Positions 14,839 to 21,948 of a DNA stretch of 21,948 bases are shown piece after piece (the first letter of the stretch is position 1; each line of letters begins with the position of its first letter). The stretch comes from JALYIM01 sp040003205 (GTDB taxonomy: Bacteria; Acidobacteriota; Terriglobia; Terriglobales; Acidobacteriaceae): NCBI GenBank assembly GCA_040003205.1, contig JBDUDA010000021.1:1-21948 (forward strand), in the 5' to 3' direction. The translations under genes were made by a program, and so were the position numbers. The notes under the pieces were generated by a model. It searched no databases. It was not told the DNA's origin and saw only the letters and a program-made list of their open reading frames with translations.

Positions 14839-16734
14839 ATGAAATCCGTAATCATCGGAACGGCTGGCCATATTGATCACGGAAAGACCGCGCTGGTAAA
14901 AGCGTTGACGGGGATTGACGCCGATCGCCTGGAGGAAGAAAAGCGCCGCGGCATCACCATTGATATTGGATTTGCGAATCTTGAACTTCCTGGTCCCGAT
15001 GGTGAAATTCTCCGGCTCGGTTTTGTGGACGTTCCAGGCCATGAGCGCTTTGTCCGCAACATGCTCGCGGGAATTGGCGGCATTGATCTGGTGCTGCTGG
15101 TAATTGCAGCGGACGAATCCATTAAGCCGCAAACGCGCGAACACTTCGACATCCTGCGCCTGCTTTCCGTAAGGCAGGGAATCACGGTGCTGACGAAAGC
15201 GGATTTAGTGGATGAAGAGACTTTGGAAGTGTTGCGACTTGAAGTGAACGAATTCCTGCGGGGATCATTTCTTGATGGATCGCCTGTTATCCCCGTAAGC
15301 TCCAAGACCGGGGCGGGTCTCGACGTATTAAAAAAGTCGCTAGCGAAGATTGCGGCCGAGATCCCGGCCAAAGATTCCAACGCTCTGACTCGTTTGCCAA
15401 TTGACAGAGCTTTCAGCATGAAGGGTTTTGGCACCGTTGTAACGGGGACTTTGATCGCGGGCGAAATTCACAAAGAAACGCAGTTAGAACTTCTCCCCAG
15501 CGGAAAACAGGTGCGGGTGAGAGGAGTTCAGGTGCATGGCAAATCCGCAGACCGGGCGCGCGCCGGAGAACGCACCGCCCTGAATGTCGTGGGACTTCCG
15601 CTGGATGATTTCGCGCGCGGTGCCGTGCTGACAGTCCCCGGAATTTTAAGTTCCACGATGCGGCTGGACGTTTCGCTGTCGCTGCTGAAATCCGCCAAGG
15701 CCCTGAACGACCGCGCCCGCGTGCATTTTCACGCCTACACTTCTGAGACAATCGCGACCGTCGTGCTCACCGATGCAAAGCAAATCGGTCCCGGAGAGAC
15801 TGCGTTCGCGCAGCTTCGTCTTGCGAAGCCGATTTTGATGTTGCCGGGCGACCGATTCATTCTTCGCCAGTTTTCGCCCGTCATCACAATCGGTGGAGGC
15901 GTGGTCCTCGACGCTTCGCCGCTGAAAAAGTCGTCGCCGGAAAGCCGTTTATCTTCACTCGAAATCTTCGCCCGTGGCGAGCCGGTAACAACCTTGGAAG
16001 CGCGTGTTGCACGAAGGAATTTGCAGGGGCTCGCGCTCTCACAAGCAGTCGCCGAAACCGGATGGCGAAAAGAGATAATCGCAACACATGTTCGGAAACT
16101 TATTGAAGCGGGCACGATCGTTTCCATTGGCGAGCTATTCGTCCAAGCCAGTGGACTCACTCAACTTCGATCGAAGATTAAAGACGCAATCGGTAAATTT
16201 CACCAGCAGAATCGGTTAGTCGGCGGCATCAAGAAAGAAGCATTGCGTGAACAACTAAATGTCGGCCACGAAGTCTTTTCTTTCGTACTCGATCTGCTGG
16301 TGAAAGAAAAGTCTGTGCAGATTTCCGGCGACCTGGCTCATCTTTCAGGACAAGGCGTCACCATGAAAGGGGAAGAGGAGGAATCGAAAACAATCATTGA
16401 GCAAGCATTCAGCTCCGCCGGCCTCAAGGTGCCAGCGTTGCCAGAGGTTCTTGCAAGTTTGAAGGTGGACCGCGTCCGCGCACAAAAACTGGTTACCTTA
16501 CTTTTGCGCGACAAGATTCTGACGAAGATTTCGGACGACCTCGTCTTTCATCAGGGGGCACTCAGTAATTTGCGAAAGCTTATTGCGACTGAAAAATCAA
16601 AATCCCCCAAACTCGATGTAGCAAGATTCAAAGAGCTGACTGGCGTTAGCCGGAAGTATGCAATCCCATTACTCGAATATCTTGACCGCCAGCAGATAAC
16701 GCGCCGAACAGGGAATGAGCGGGAAATACTCTAG
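14839..16734 (+). CDS. selB: Selenocysteine-specific translation elongation factor SelB
   Basis: SelB delivers Sec-tRNA(Sec) to UGA codons marked by a SECIS hairpin. The G domain has AGHIDHGKT (9-17), the RRGITIDIGFA switch, DVPGHERFVRNMLAG (64-78) and the SelB-type G4 variant TKAD (119-122) in place of NKxD. The IDLVLLVIAADESIKPQTREH block separates SelB from EF-Tu and IF2. EF-Tu-like beta domains follow to about residue 370 (GVVLDASP), and the remaining 260 residues form the winged-helix region that binds SECIS RNA. At 631 aa it is a normal length. It is divergent from purL, and its stop is only 8 bp from the convergent prmC stop. selA, selC and selD are not in the window, so the rest of the selenocysteine machinery must be encoded elsewhere. 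Confidence 0.96.
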   Translation: MKSVIIGTAGHIDHGKTALVKALTGIDADRLEEEKRRGITIDIGFANLELPGPDGEILRLGFVDVPGHERFVRNMLAGIGGIDLVLLVIAADESIKPQTREHFDILRLLSVRQGITVLTKADLVDEETLEVLRLEVNEFLRGSFLDGSPVIPVSSKTGAGLDVLKKSLAKIAAEIPAKDSNALTRLPIDRAFSMKGFGTVVTGTLIAGEIHKETQLELLPSGKQVRVRGVQVHGKSADRARAGERTALNVVGLPLDDFARGAVLTVPGILSSTMRLDVSLSLLKSAKALNDRARVHFHAYTSETIATVVLTDAKQIGPGETAFAQLRLAKPILMLPGDRFILRQFSPVITIGGGVVLDASPLKKSSPESRLSSLEIFARGEPVTTLEARVARRNLQGLALSQAVAETGWRKEIIATHVRKLIEAGTIVSIGELFVQASGLTQLRSKIKDAIGKFHQQNRLVGGIKKEALREQLNVGHEVFSFVLDLLVKEKSVQISGDLAHLSGQGVTMKGEEEESKTIIEQAFSSAGLKVPALPEVLASLKVDRVRAQKLVTLLLRDKILTKISDDLVFHQGALSNLRKLIATEKSKSPKLDVARFKELTGVSRKYAIPLLEYLDRQQITRRTGNEREIL

Positions 16735-16742
16735 TCGCAAGA

Positions 16743-17600
16743 TCATTTTTTCCGAGCGCTAACGATTCGAGGAATCCCCTGCAAGTCGTTCGTGATTCGA
16801 AATTCCTGCCAGGCGCTCAAGAGCCGGGAAACGCCGGCCGCAATACTCCCGCTAATTTCCATCACAAGCCATCCCCCGGGACGCAAAACAGAACTCGCCT
16901 GCGGCACGAGCCGCTCGATTATTTCCAACCCGGTCGGTCCTGCAAAGACAGCATTTCTCGGCTCGAACTTGCGCACCTCAAGTTGCACCTGCTCTTCTTC
17001 CGACTCGCCGACATAAGGCGGATTCGAAACCACGAAATCGAATGATTCCGGCGGAACTCCGTCGAGCAAATCTGCTTCGCGAAAACTGATCCGGTCCTGC
17101 ATTGTGTGTCTTGTGGCATTGGCGCGGGCAATTTCGAGCGCCGCAGGAGAAATATCGGTCGAGCTAATTTCCGCATGCGGCAGATCTTTCGCGAGGACAA
17201 CCGCAATACATCCAGAGCCCGTTCCAACGTCAACGACTCGCGGATTCGGCAGTCCACGCGCCAGCGGTAGAACCGTTTCAATTAAATGCTCTGTCTCTGG
17301 ACGTGGGATCAGCACCGCCGGAGTGACGACAAAATCCAACCCCCAAAATTCCTGATGGCCAGTGATGTATTGCGAAGGAACTCCGCGGGCACGCTCGACC
17401 ACGGCTTTCTCGAATCGCTCCGCATCGTCGGCGGTAAGTTTTCGTTCCGGATGCGCATAGAGAAAGGCGCGATCACAACCCAAAACAAACATGATGAGCA
17501 ATTCGGCGTTCATGCGCGGCGAGCCGACGCGCGAATCCTCAAGACGCTGGATTGCAGAAGCTAATGCATCGCGGAGGGTCACAACCTGATTGGAACACAA
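16743..17600 (-). CDS. prmC: Peptide chain release factor N5-glutamine methyltransferase PrmC
   Basis: PrmC methylates the glutamine of the GGQ motif of RF1 and RF2 using SAM, improving termination. The N-terminal helical domain contains QYITGHQEFWGL (77-88) and LIPRPETE (97-104). SAM motif I is VVDVGTGSGC (122-131), and the substrate-glutamine pocket is NPPY (193-196, in VSNPPYVGES). The 285-aa frame opens with TTG at 17600; a GTG six codons later (17582), with a weak AGG upstream, is an alternative start. It begins 48 bp after prfA on the same strand, the classical arrangement in which the enzyme follows its substrate gene. It converges on selB. Confidence 0.95.
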   Translation of the reverse strand: MCSNQVVTLRDALASAIQRLEDSRVGSPRMNAELLIMFVLGCDRAFLYAHPERKLTADDAERFEKAVVERARGVPSQYITGHQEFWGLDFVVTPAVLIPRPETEHLIETVLPLARGLPNPRVVDVGTGSGCIAVVLAKDLPHAEISSTDISPAALEIARANATRHTMQDRISFREADLLDGVPPESFDFVVSNPPYVGESEEEQVQLEVRKFEPRNAVFAGPTGLEIIERLVPQASSVLRPGGWLVMEISGSIAAGVSRLLSAWQEFRITNDLQGIPRIVSARKK

Positions 17601-17648
17601 GCGGGGACTGAGTTTAACTTCGCGTCTCGCAGGCTGAATGCGGAGGAA

Positions 17649-18728
17649 TCAACTCACCGAGGTGGTTTCATGCTTCAACTTCTCCGCCTGATAGTGCGTG
17701 ATGAGCGCATCCACCAGAGGTTGCAGCTTGCCATCCATCAACTCCTGAAGTTGATGGATGCTCATCCCGATGCGGTGATCGGTAACGCGATTCTGCGGGA
17801 AGTTATAGGTCCGTATTTTTTCGCTGCGATCGCCGCTTCCCACCTGGGCTTTACGCTCTTTGGCGAGCGCGTCCTGCTGCTTTTGCATTTCGATTTCGTA
17901 GAGACGCGCGCGCAACACTCGCATACCTTTTTCGCGATTCTTAATCTGCGATTTCTCGTCCTGGCAGCTCACAACCGTGTTAGTGGGAATGTGTGTGATG
18001 CGAACTGCAGAATATGTCGTATTCACCGACTGCCCGCCGGGTCCCGAGGAGCAGAAAGTATCAATCCGCAAATCTTTGGCTTCGATCTTGATGTCAACAT
18101 CTTCGGCTTCCGGCAAAACCGCGACCGTGATGGCTGAAGTGTGTACGCGTCCCTGTTGCTCGGTGGCCGGCACGCGTTGTACGCGATGGACTCCGCTCTC
18201 GTATTTCATCTGCGAAAAAACGCGCTCGCCCTCGATGATGGCGATGACTTCCTTCATCCCGCCCACTGAAGATTCCGAAGTCGAGAGCACTTCGACCTTC
18301 CACTTCTTAAGCTCGGCGAAGCGCGTATACATGCGGAACATCTCGGCAACAAAAAGTGTCGCCTCATCTCCACCCGTTCCGGCCCGAATTTCGAGGATTA
18401 CGTTTTTCTCGTCATAGGGATCTTTGGGCAGCAGCAGAACTTTCAGCTCTTCCTCAACGATGCCGACGCGCGCTTCCAGCTTGCTCAGCTCCTCTTCGGC
18501 GTAGGCACGCATCTCGGGATCTTTTTCATCCGTGAGCATCTTCTTGCTGTCGGTGATCCCCTGACGCAAGTCTTTGAATTCCCGGTAGAGCTCGACAACG
18601 GGCACGATCTCGCTATGCGCCTTGGCAGTCTTCTGATATCTCCCCGAGTCGTTTACAATATCGGGCGAAGCAAGCGCCTGCGTGAGTTCCTCGTAGCGGG
18701 CTTCGATCTGGTCGAGTCGTTCGAACAT
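17649..18728 (-). CDS. prfA: Peptide chain release factor 1 (RF1)
   Basis: RF1 recognises UAA and UAG stop codons and triggers peptide release. The PxT stop-codon recognition motif is PAT (187-189), which marks RF1 as opposed to the SPF of RF2. The catalytic GGQ is at 231-233 (SSGPGGQSVNTTYSAV), and Q233 is the expected target of the neighbouring PrmC. At 359 aa it is full length, with the usual N-terminal helical domain (1-100) and GTGGDEA block (117-123). The ATG at 18728 is preceded by a GAGAGG site about 10 nt upstream. There is no in-frame stop or programmed frameshift, as expected for prfA. It is transcribed with prmC. Confidence 0.98.
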   Translation of the reverse strand: MFERLDQIEARYEELTQALASPDIVNDSGRYQKTAKAHSEIVPVVELYREFKDLRQGITDSKKMLTDEKDPEMRAYAEEELSKLEARVGIVEEELKVLLLPKDPYDEKNVILEIRAGTGGDEATLFVAEMFRMYTRFAELKKWKVEVLSTSESSVGGMKEVIAIIEGERVFSQMKYESGVHRVQRVPATEQQGRVHTSAITVAVLPEAEDVDIKIEAKDLRIDTFCSSGPGGQSVNTTYSAVRITHIPTNTVVSCQDEKSQIKNREKGMRVLRARLYEIEMQKQQDALAKERKAQVGSGDRSEKIRTYNFPQNRVTDHRIGMSIHQLQELMDGKLQPLVDALITHYQAEKLKHETTSVS

Positions 18729-18745
18729 GCTGGGTCAGCCTCTCG

Positions 18746-18765
18746 CTGAAGATTGCGCTCTTCAG
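18746..18765 (-). promoter_or_regulatory. Leader hairpin just upstream of the prfA ribosome-binding site
   Basis: A perfect 7-bp stem, CTGAAGA/TCTTCAG with a 6-nt loop, sits immediately before the GAGAGG ribosome-binding site. It could stabilise the mRNA 5' end or influence initiation. Its role is inferred only from position. Confidence 0.35.
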
Positions 18766-18770
18766 TCTCG

Positions 18771-18776
18771 ATTATC
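18771..18776 (-). promoter_or_regulatory. Candidate -10 box for prfA-prmC
   Basis: On the minus strand this reads GATAAT within TTGATAAT, 43 bp upstream of the prfA ATG. A start of transcription about 6-7 nt downstream would place the leader hairpin at the extreme 5' end of the message. No good -35 is seen. The terminator at 18908-18937 upstream makes a promoter in this interval necessary for prfA. Confidence 0.35.
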
Positions 18777-18815
18777 AATTCATTGTAAGCGTTAAAAGAT
18801 TGACGGCATCCTCTT

Positions 18816-18877
18816 TCGCATAGGGATGTTTCGACTCCCCTCGTCGCCAGGGTGACTCCGTCCGCTCAACATCACAA
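18816..18877. repeat. Intergenic repeat, second type, copy 2 (inverted)
   Basis: Minus-strand reading gives ATGTTGAGCGGACGGAGTC, a variable middle, then AGTCGAAACATCCCTAT. The last 17 nt are identical to 9401-9417, and the first part matches 9364-9381 with few changes. It sits between the terminator and the prfA promoter region. Confidence 0.65.
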
Positions 18878-18902
18878 TGATAATGCCAGCATTGTCATCA
18901 TG

Positions 18903-18937
18903 AGCAAAAAGAGCCATTCGCTTGCGAATGGCTCTTT
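18903..18937 (-). terminator. Rho-independent terminator of the DUF1385 gene
   Basis: AAAGAGCCATTCGC (18908-18921), loop TT, and GCGAATGGCTCTTT (18924-18937) form a perfect 14-bp stem. On the minus strand the stem runs into a stretch of five U residues (complement of 18906-18910), giving a classical intrinsic terminator about 48 bp after the DUF1385 stop. The opposite direction has only three U residues, so it is mainly unidirectional. Confidence 0.85.
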
Positions 18938-18984
18938 GAGTCGAAGGATCCCTATCCTCGACAATAAGAGTTGCAGGCAGGCCG

Positions 18985-20022
18985 CTAGGCAATCACAAGT
19001 TCGCCGCCATGCTGTTTTTCGAGGGACATGGCATGTTCCAGCGCAACAATTGCGCAATCCGCCTGATCGTCGGAAGGAGGCTGGGTAGTAATCCGCTGCA
19101 GCCAAAGTCCGGGAGCAGTCATCAGGGCGAACAAGGAGCCGCGATGCTTGGCCGCGAAGCGGATAATTTCGTAAGACAACCCCGTAATCACCGGCAATAA
19201 CGCAATGCGCACAGCAAAGCGTGCCCAGAACGTCGTCACGGGGATGAGAGTGTAAACCAGGATCGAAATAATCATGACCGTCATCAGGAAGCTGGTTCCG
19301 CAGCGAGGATGAAAGGTCGAGTATTTTTGCACTGAACTGGTAGCTAGCGAGTCTCCATTTTCAAACGCGAAGACCGTCTTGTGCTCGGCGCCGTGATACT
19401 GGTAGACGCGGCGAATATCTTTCATCAGCGACACTGCCCAGATAAACAGCAGGAAAAGCGCCAGCCGGATCACACCATCCACGAGATTAAAAATGATCTG
19501 CTGTCCGAAAATCGGATTCACCCGCTTCATTTGAGTGGCGGCAACCAGCGGCAGAAATTTATACATGAAAATGAAAAAGCCGACCGACAGGATGATGTTT
19601 ACTGTCGCCATCCATCCGCTGATTTCAAGCTTTTTGCTGACATCCTGCTTGGCGACTTGGGGATCAACAGCCTGCTGCGGCTTCGAACCAGACTCGCCGC
19701 CTTCGACTTCTTCCAAAGCAACATTGGCCGAAAATCTCAGGGCGCGGAATCCCAGCGTCATGGCATGACCTAAGGTTGCGACCCCGCGAAGCACTGGCCA
19801 ACCCATCCACTTACGTTTTTCAGAAAGCCGCTCCAGCGGTTCGCTATGAGTAGAGACTTCCCCGGAAGGTTTGCGGCAGGCAATCGCCCAGGCATGCGGA
19901 GAGCGCATCATAACGCCTTCCAGTACCGCCTGGCCGCCGACCAGCGTCTCCTCGCCGCCTTCGAGCGCGGGGAGCAACTGCACGGCGATCATAAAACGCC
20001 ATAATGTACGCCAGAATCGCAT
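18985..20022 (-). CDS. DUF1385 (YqhQ-like) integral membrane protein
   Basis: 345-aa membrane protein of the DUF1385 family, whose biochemical role is not established to my knowledge. Family blocks seen are LVGGQAVLEGVMMRSP (27-42), YHGAEHKTVFAFENG (209-223) and FHPRCGTSFLM (237-247). The conserved His, Glu and Cys residues in the last two blocks look like a metal or catalytic site, but that is inference. Hydrophobic segments lie near 138-160, 180-200, 245-265 and 268-285. A hydrophilic region rich in E, G and Q (104-132) precedes the first. DUF1385 genes are known next to prfA-prmC in other bacteria, and that order is kept here, though an intrinsic terminator lies between. The ATG at 20022 has an AAGGA about 14-18 nt upstream, rather far; a start at residue 11 cannot be excluded. 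Confidence 0.9.
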   Translation of the reverse strand: MRFWRTLWRFMIAVQLLPALEGGEETLVGGQAVLEGVMMRSPHAWAIACRKPSGEVSTHSEPLERLSEKRKWMGWPVLRGVATLGHAMTLGFRALRFSANVALEEVEGGESGSKPQQAVDPQVAKQDVSKKLEISGWMATVNIILSVGFFIFMYKFLPLVAATQMKRVNPIFGQQIIFNLVDGVIRLALFLLFIWAVSLMKDIRRVYQYHGAEHKTVFAFENGDSLATSSVQKYSTFHPRCGTSFLMTVMIISILVYTLIPVTTFWARFAVRIALLPVITGLSYEIIRFAAKHRGSLFALMTAPGLWLQRITTQPPSDDQADCAIVALEHAMSLEKQHGGELVIA

Positions 20023-20133
20023 AAGAGTTGGATGATCCTTGGGGAAGGAAAGTATCGAGCTTTAGAGTAGCACATCTAGAAAGGGAAAAAGCTTCGCGTA
20101 AGTAGCTGGTTCCATTACGCTTTGTCCATTTTT

Positions 20134-21840
20134 ATGAAGAGATTAGCCGAGACCTGCGAAAAAATCGCTGGGACTACTAAAAAGCTAGAAAAAACTGCTT
20201 TGGTAGCCACCTATCTCCAAACCTGCCAGCCAGATGAGGCGGCGTCCGCGGCGGTGTTTCTTTCCGGAAGGCCTTTCCCTTTATGGGAAGAAGCCACCCT
20301 GCAAATTGGAGGCTCGCTGCTCTGGAGAATCGTTGCCGAACTTTCAGGCAAAACGGAAGCCGAACTAAGCGAAGCTTACCGGCGCCATGGAGATTTAGGT
20401 TCCGTCGCGGGCGAGGTTCTGCGCGTCAAATCTGAGAGCTCCGATATCAGCATTCAGGAAGTGCAGGAAAGATTTCGCAAAATTGCATCCGCAAGAGGGA
20501 CTGCGGCCAAAACCCTCGAACTTCGCGAGCTGCTGCTGCGATCCAGCCCGCTAGAGGCCAAATACATCGTAAAGATCATCACCGGAGACCTCCGCATCGG
20601 CCTCAAAGAAAGTCTGGTTGAAGACGCGATCGCAAAAGCTTACGGCGCGGCTCTGAGCGAGGTCCAACGAGCCAACATGCTGCTAGGCGATATCGGCGAG
20701 ACCGTGAAATTCACCGCTGCAAGAAGATTGCCCGAAGCTCGCATGCGACTTTTTCATCCTCTCGGATTCATGTTGGCTAGTCCAGCGCAATCTTCCGAAG
20801 AGGCTTTGAGTTACTTCGAAGACGCGCTCGTCGAAGATAAATATGACGGCATCCGCGCACAGGCGCATTGCTCGGGCGACAAGGTCAAGATCTTCTCCCG
20901 CACTCGCGATGACATAACCGTATCTTTCCCCGAACTGCCGCATGCGCTGGCAGGATTCTCAGAAGATGTAATTTTCGACGGGGAAATTGTGGCCTGGAGC
21001 CACCTGGAAAGCGACTCGCACGAAAATGGACGCGCTCTTCCCTTTAGCGCGTTGCAGCAACGGCTGGGACGAAAGAAGGTCAGCGAGCAAATGCTGCGCG
21101 AAGTTCCAGTCGCCTACGTCATCTTCGATGTGCTCTATAAACAAGATGAGCTGTTGCTTGATCGTCCGCTGATTGAGCGCGGCGGAATTCTGAATGGCCT
21201 TCTGGCGTCTCCCCGCAAAGCGGTGGCTCCCATGTCGGGGCTTCCGCAGAGCCAATTGGGATTCGACGCTGACCGCATTCGGACTGCGACGAGAATACTG
21301 CGCGCGCCGGTCTTTCGCGCGTCATCGCCCGAAGAGCTCGACAAGTTATTCGACTCGGCGCAGGCGCGCGGCAACGAAGGCTTGATGATTAAAGCTCCGC
21401 TGTCAACTTACACTCCGGGGCGTCGCGGGAAGTTATGGCTCAAGCTCAAGCGCGAGTTAGCCACGCTCGACGTAGTCATTACCGCGGCCGAATACGGACA
21501 CGGAAAACGAATCAAAGTTTTGAGCGACTACACATTTGCGGTGCGTGACGGCGAGCGGCTGGTAAATATCGGCAAAGCTTATTCCGGACTCACGGACGTA
21601 GAAATCGCCGAACTGACGAAGTGGTTCCTGGAACATACCGTCGAAGATCAAGGGATGAGATTGCTGGTCGAGCCAACGATGGTGATCGAGGTAGCTTTCA
21701 ACAACATGATGGTCTCTGACCGCCATGACAGCGGGTATGCGTTGCGTTTTCCCAGAATTGTGCGGTTGCGTCCCGATAAACTGCCTGGAGAAATAGACAC
21801 ACTGGAAAGAGTGAAGGAAATTTATGCACAGCAGAAGTAA
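20134..21840 (+). CDS. lig: ATP-dependent DNA ligase (archaeal/eukaryal type)
   Basis: ATP-dependent DNA ligase joining 3'-OH and 5'-phosphate ends through a ligase-AMP intermediate. The order is N-terminal DNA-binding domain (about 1-200), adenylation domain and C-terminal OB fold. Motif I is EDKYDGIR with adenylated K236, Ia is SRTRDD (255-260), III is FDGEIVAW (281-288), IV is EGLMIK (415-420), V is WLKLK (435-439) and VI lies in ALRFPRIVRLRPDK. At 568 aa it has the three-domain plan of archaeal ligases, not the short bacterial LigD/LigC types. The frame opens at TTG 20122; ATG 20134 is preferred because it gives the family N-terminus (MKRLAETCEKIAG). No ribosome-binding site is visible. 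No ku, ligD or nuclease partner is adjacent. It is divergent from the DUF1385 gene and probably supplements the essential NAD-dependent LigA in repair. Confidence 0.93.
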   Translation: MKRLAETCEKIAGTTKKLEKTALVATYLQTCQPDEAASAAVFLSGRPFPLWEEATLQIGGSLLWRIVAELSGKTEAELSEAYRRHGDLGSVAGEVLRVKSESSDISIQEVQERFRKIASARGTAAKTLELRELLLRSSPLEAKYIVKIITGDLRIGLKESLVEDAIAKAYGAALSEVQRANMLLGDIGETVKFTAARRLPEARMRLFHPLGFMLASPAQSSEEALSYFEDALVEDKYDGIRAQAHCSGDKVKIFSRTRDDITVSFPELPHALAGFSEDVIFDGEIVAWSHLESDSHENGRALPFSALQQRLGRKKVSEQMLREVPVAYVIFDVLYKQDELLLDRPLIERGGILNGLLASPRKAVAPMSGLPQSQLGFDADRIRTATRILRAPVFRASSPEELDKLFDSAQARGNEGLMIKAPLSTYTPGRRGKLWLKLKRELATLDVVITAAEYGHGKRIKVLSDYTFAVRDGERLVNIGKAYSGLTDVEIAELTKWFLEHTVEDQGMRLLVEPTMVIEVAFNNMMVSDRHDSGYALRFPRIVRLRPDKLPGEIDTLERVKEIYAQQK

Positions 21841-21863
21841 GACGCGGCGAGACTGCCGCTAAG

Positions 21864-21894
21864 TTTGTCATCCCGAGCGAAGTCGAGGGACCCG
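21864..21894. repeat. Intergenic palindromic repeat (TGTCATCCCGAGCGAAG family), copy 3
   Basis: TGTCATCCCGAGCGAAG, followed by TCGAGGGACCCGC, matches 6375-6404 with one change in the last part. It lies 24 bp after the ligase stop. Confidence 0.75.
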
Positions 21895-21918
21895 CTTTTC
21901 TGCAATCTTCTTTTACTT

Positions 21919-21948
21919 TGTCATGTTGAGCGAAGCTGATCTTTCGCT
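21919..21948. repeat. Intergenic repeat, second type, copy 3 (cut by window end)
   Basis: TGTCATGTTGAGCGAAGC matches the start of the element at 9361 and follows copy 3 of the first repeat type by 24 bp. The pairing of both types in one gap suggests a composite element. Its right end lies beyond the window. Confidence 0.55.

Overview
The window carries a compact bacterial housekeeping region of roughly 55% GC by eye, most likely from an Acidobacteriota (Terriglobia-like) genome. The lineage is inferred from three things: the recurrent intergenic repeat of the form TGTCATCCCGAGCGAAG, the MacB/FtsX-type permeases without a local ATPase (similar to the duplicated orphan permeases of acidobacteria), and an archaeal/eukaryal-style ATP-dependent DNA ligase. 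No phage, IS, CRISPR, tRNA or rRNA was recognised.

Layout. 1-748 (-): 3'-truncated gene for a secreted carboxypeptidase-regulatory-like/TPR protein. 781-2686 (-): queD-queE-queC, three consecutive steps of 7-deazaguanine (preQ0/queuosine) synthesis. 2799-4814 (-): DinG/YoaA-type Fe-S helicase, divergent from der (4880-6361, +), the double-GTPase ribosome assembly factor. 6509-9040 (-): two adjacent MacB/FtsX-type permease genes. 9041-9448: gene-free stretch holding a 128-bp multi-hairpin palindromic element and a second repeat type. 9449-14719 (-): purL, purF and trmFO (purine synthesis plus folate-dependent tRNA m5U54 methylation). 14839-16734 (+): selB, the selenocysteine elongation factor. 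16743-18728 (-): prfA and prmC, release factor 1 and the methyltransferase that modifies its GGQ loop. 18985-20022 (-): DUF1385 membrane protein, followed by a strong intrinsic terminator that separates it from prfA. 20134-21840 (+): ATP-dependent DNA ligase. 21841-21948: more intergenic repeats.

Functional links. QueD, QueE and QueC form a metabolic chain ending in preQ0. PrmC acts directly on the product of the gene upstream of it (RF1). PurL and PurF belong to one pathway. SelB implies that the host decodes UGA as selenocysteine, but selA, selC and selD are not here.

Nothing in the window looks like a new defence system or gene cluster. The points most worth a second look are the palindromic intergenic elements, the orphan permease pair, an insertion in the second G domain of Der, and the leader/terminator structures around prfA.
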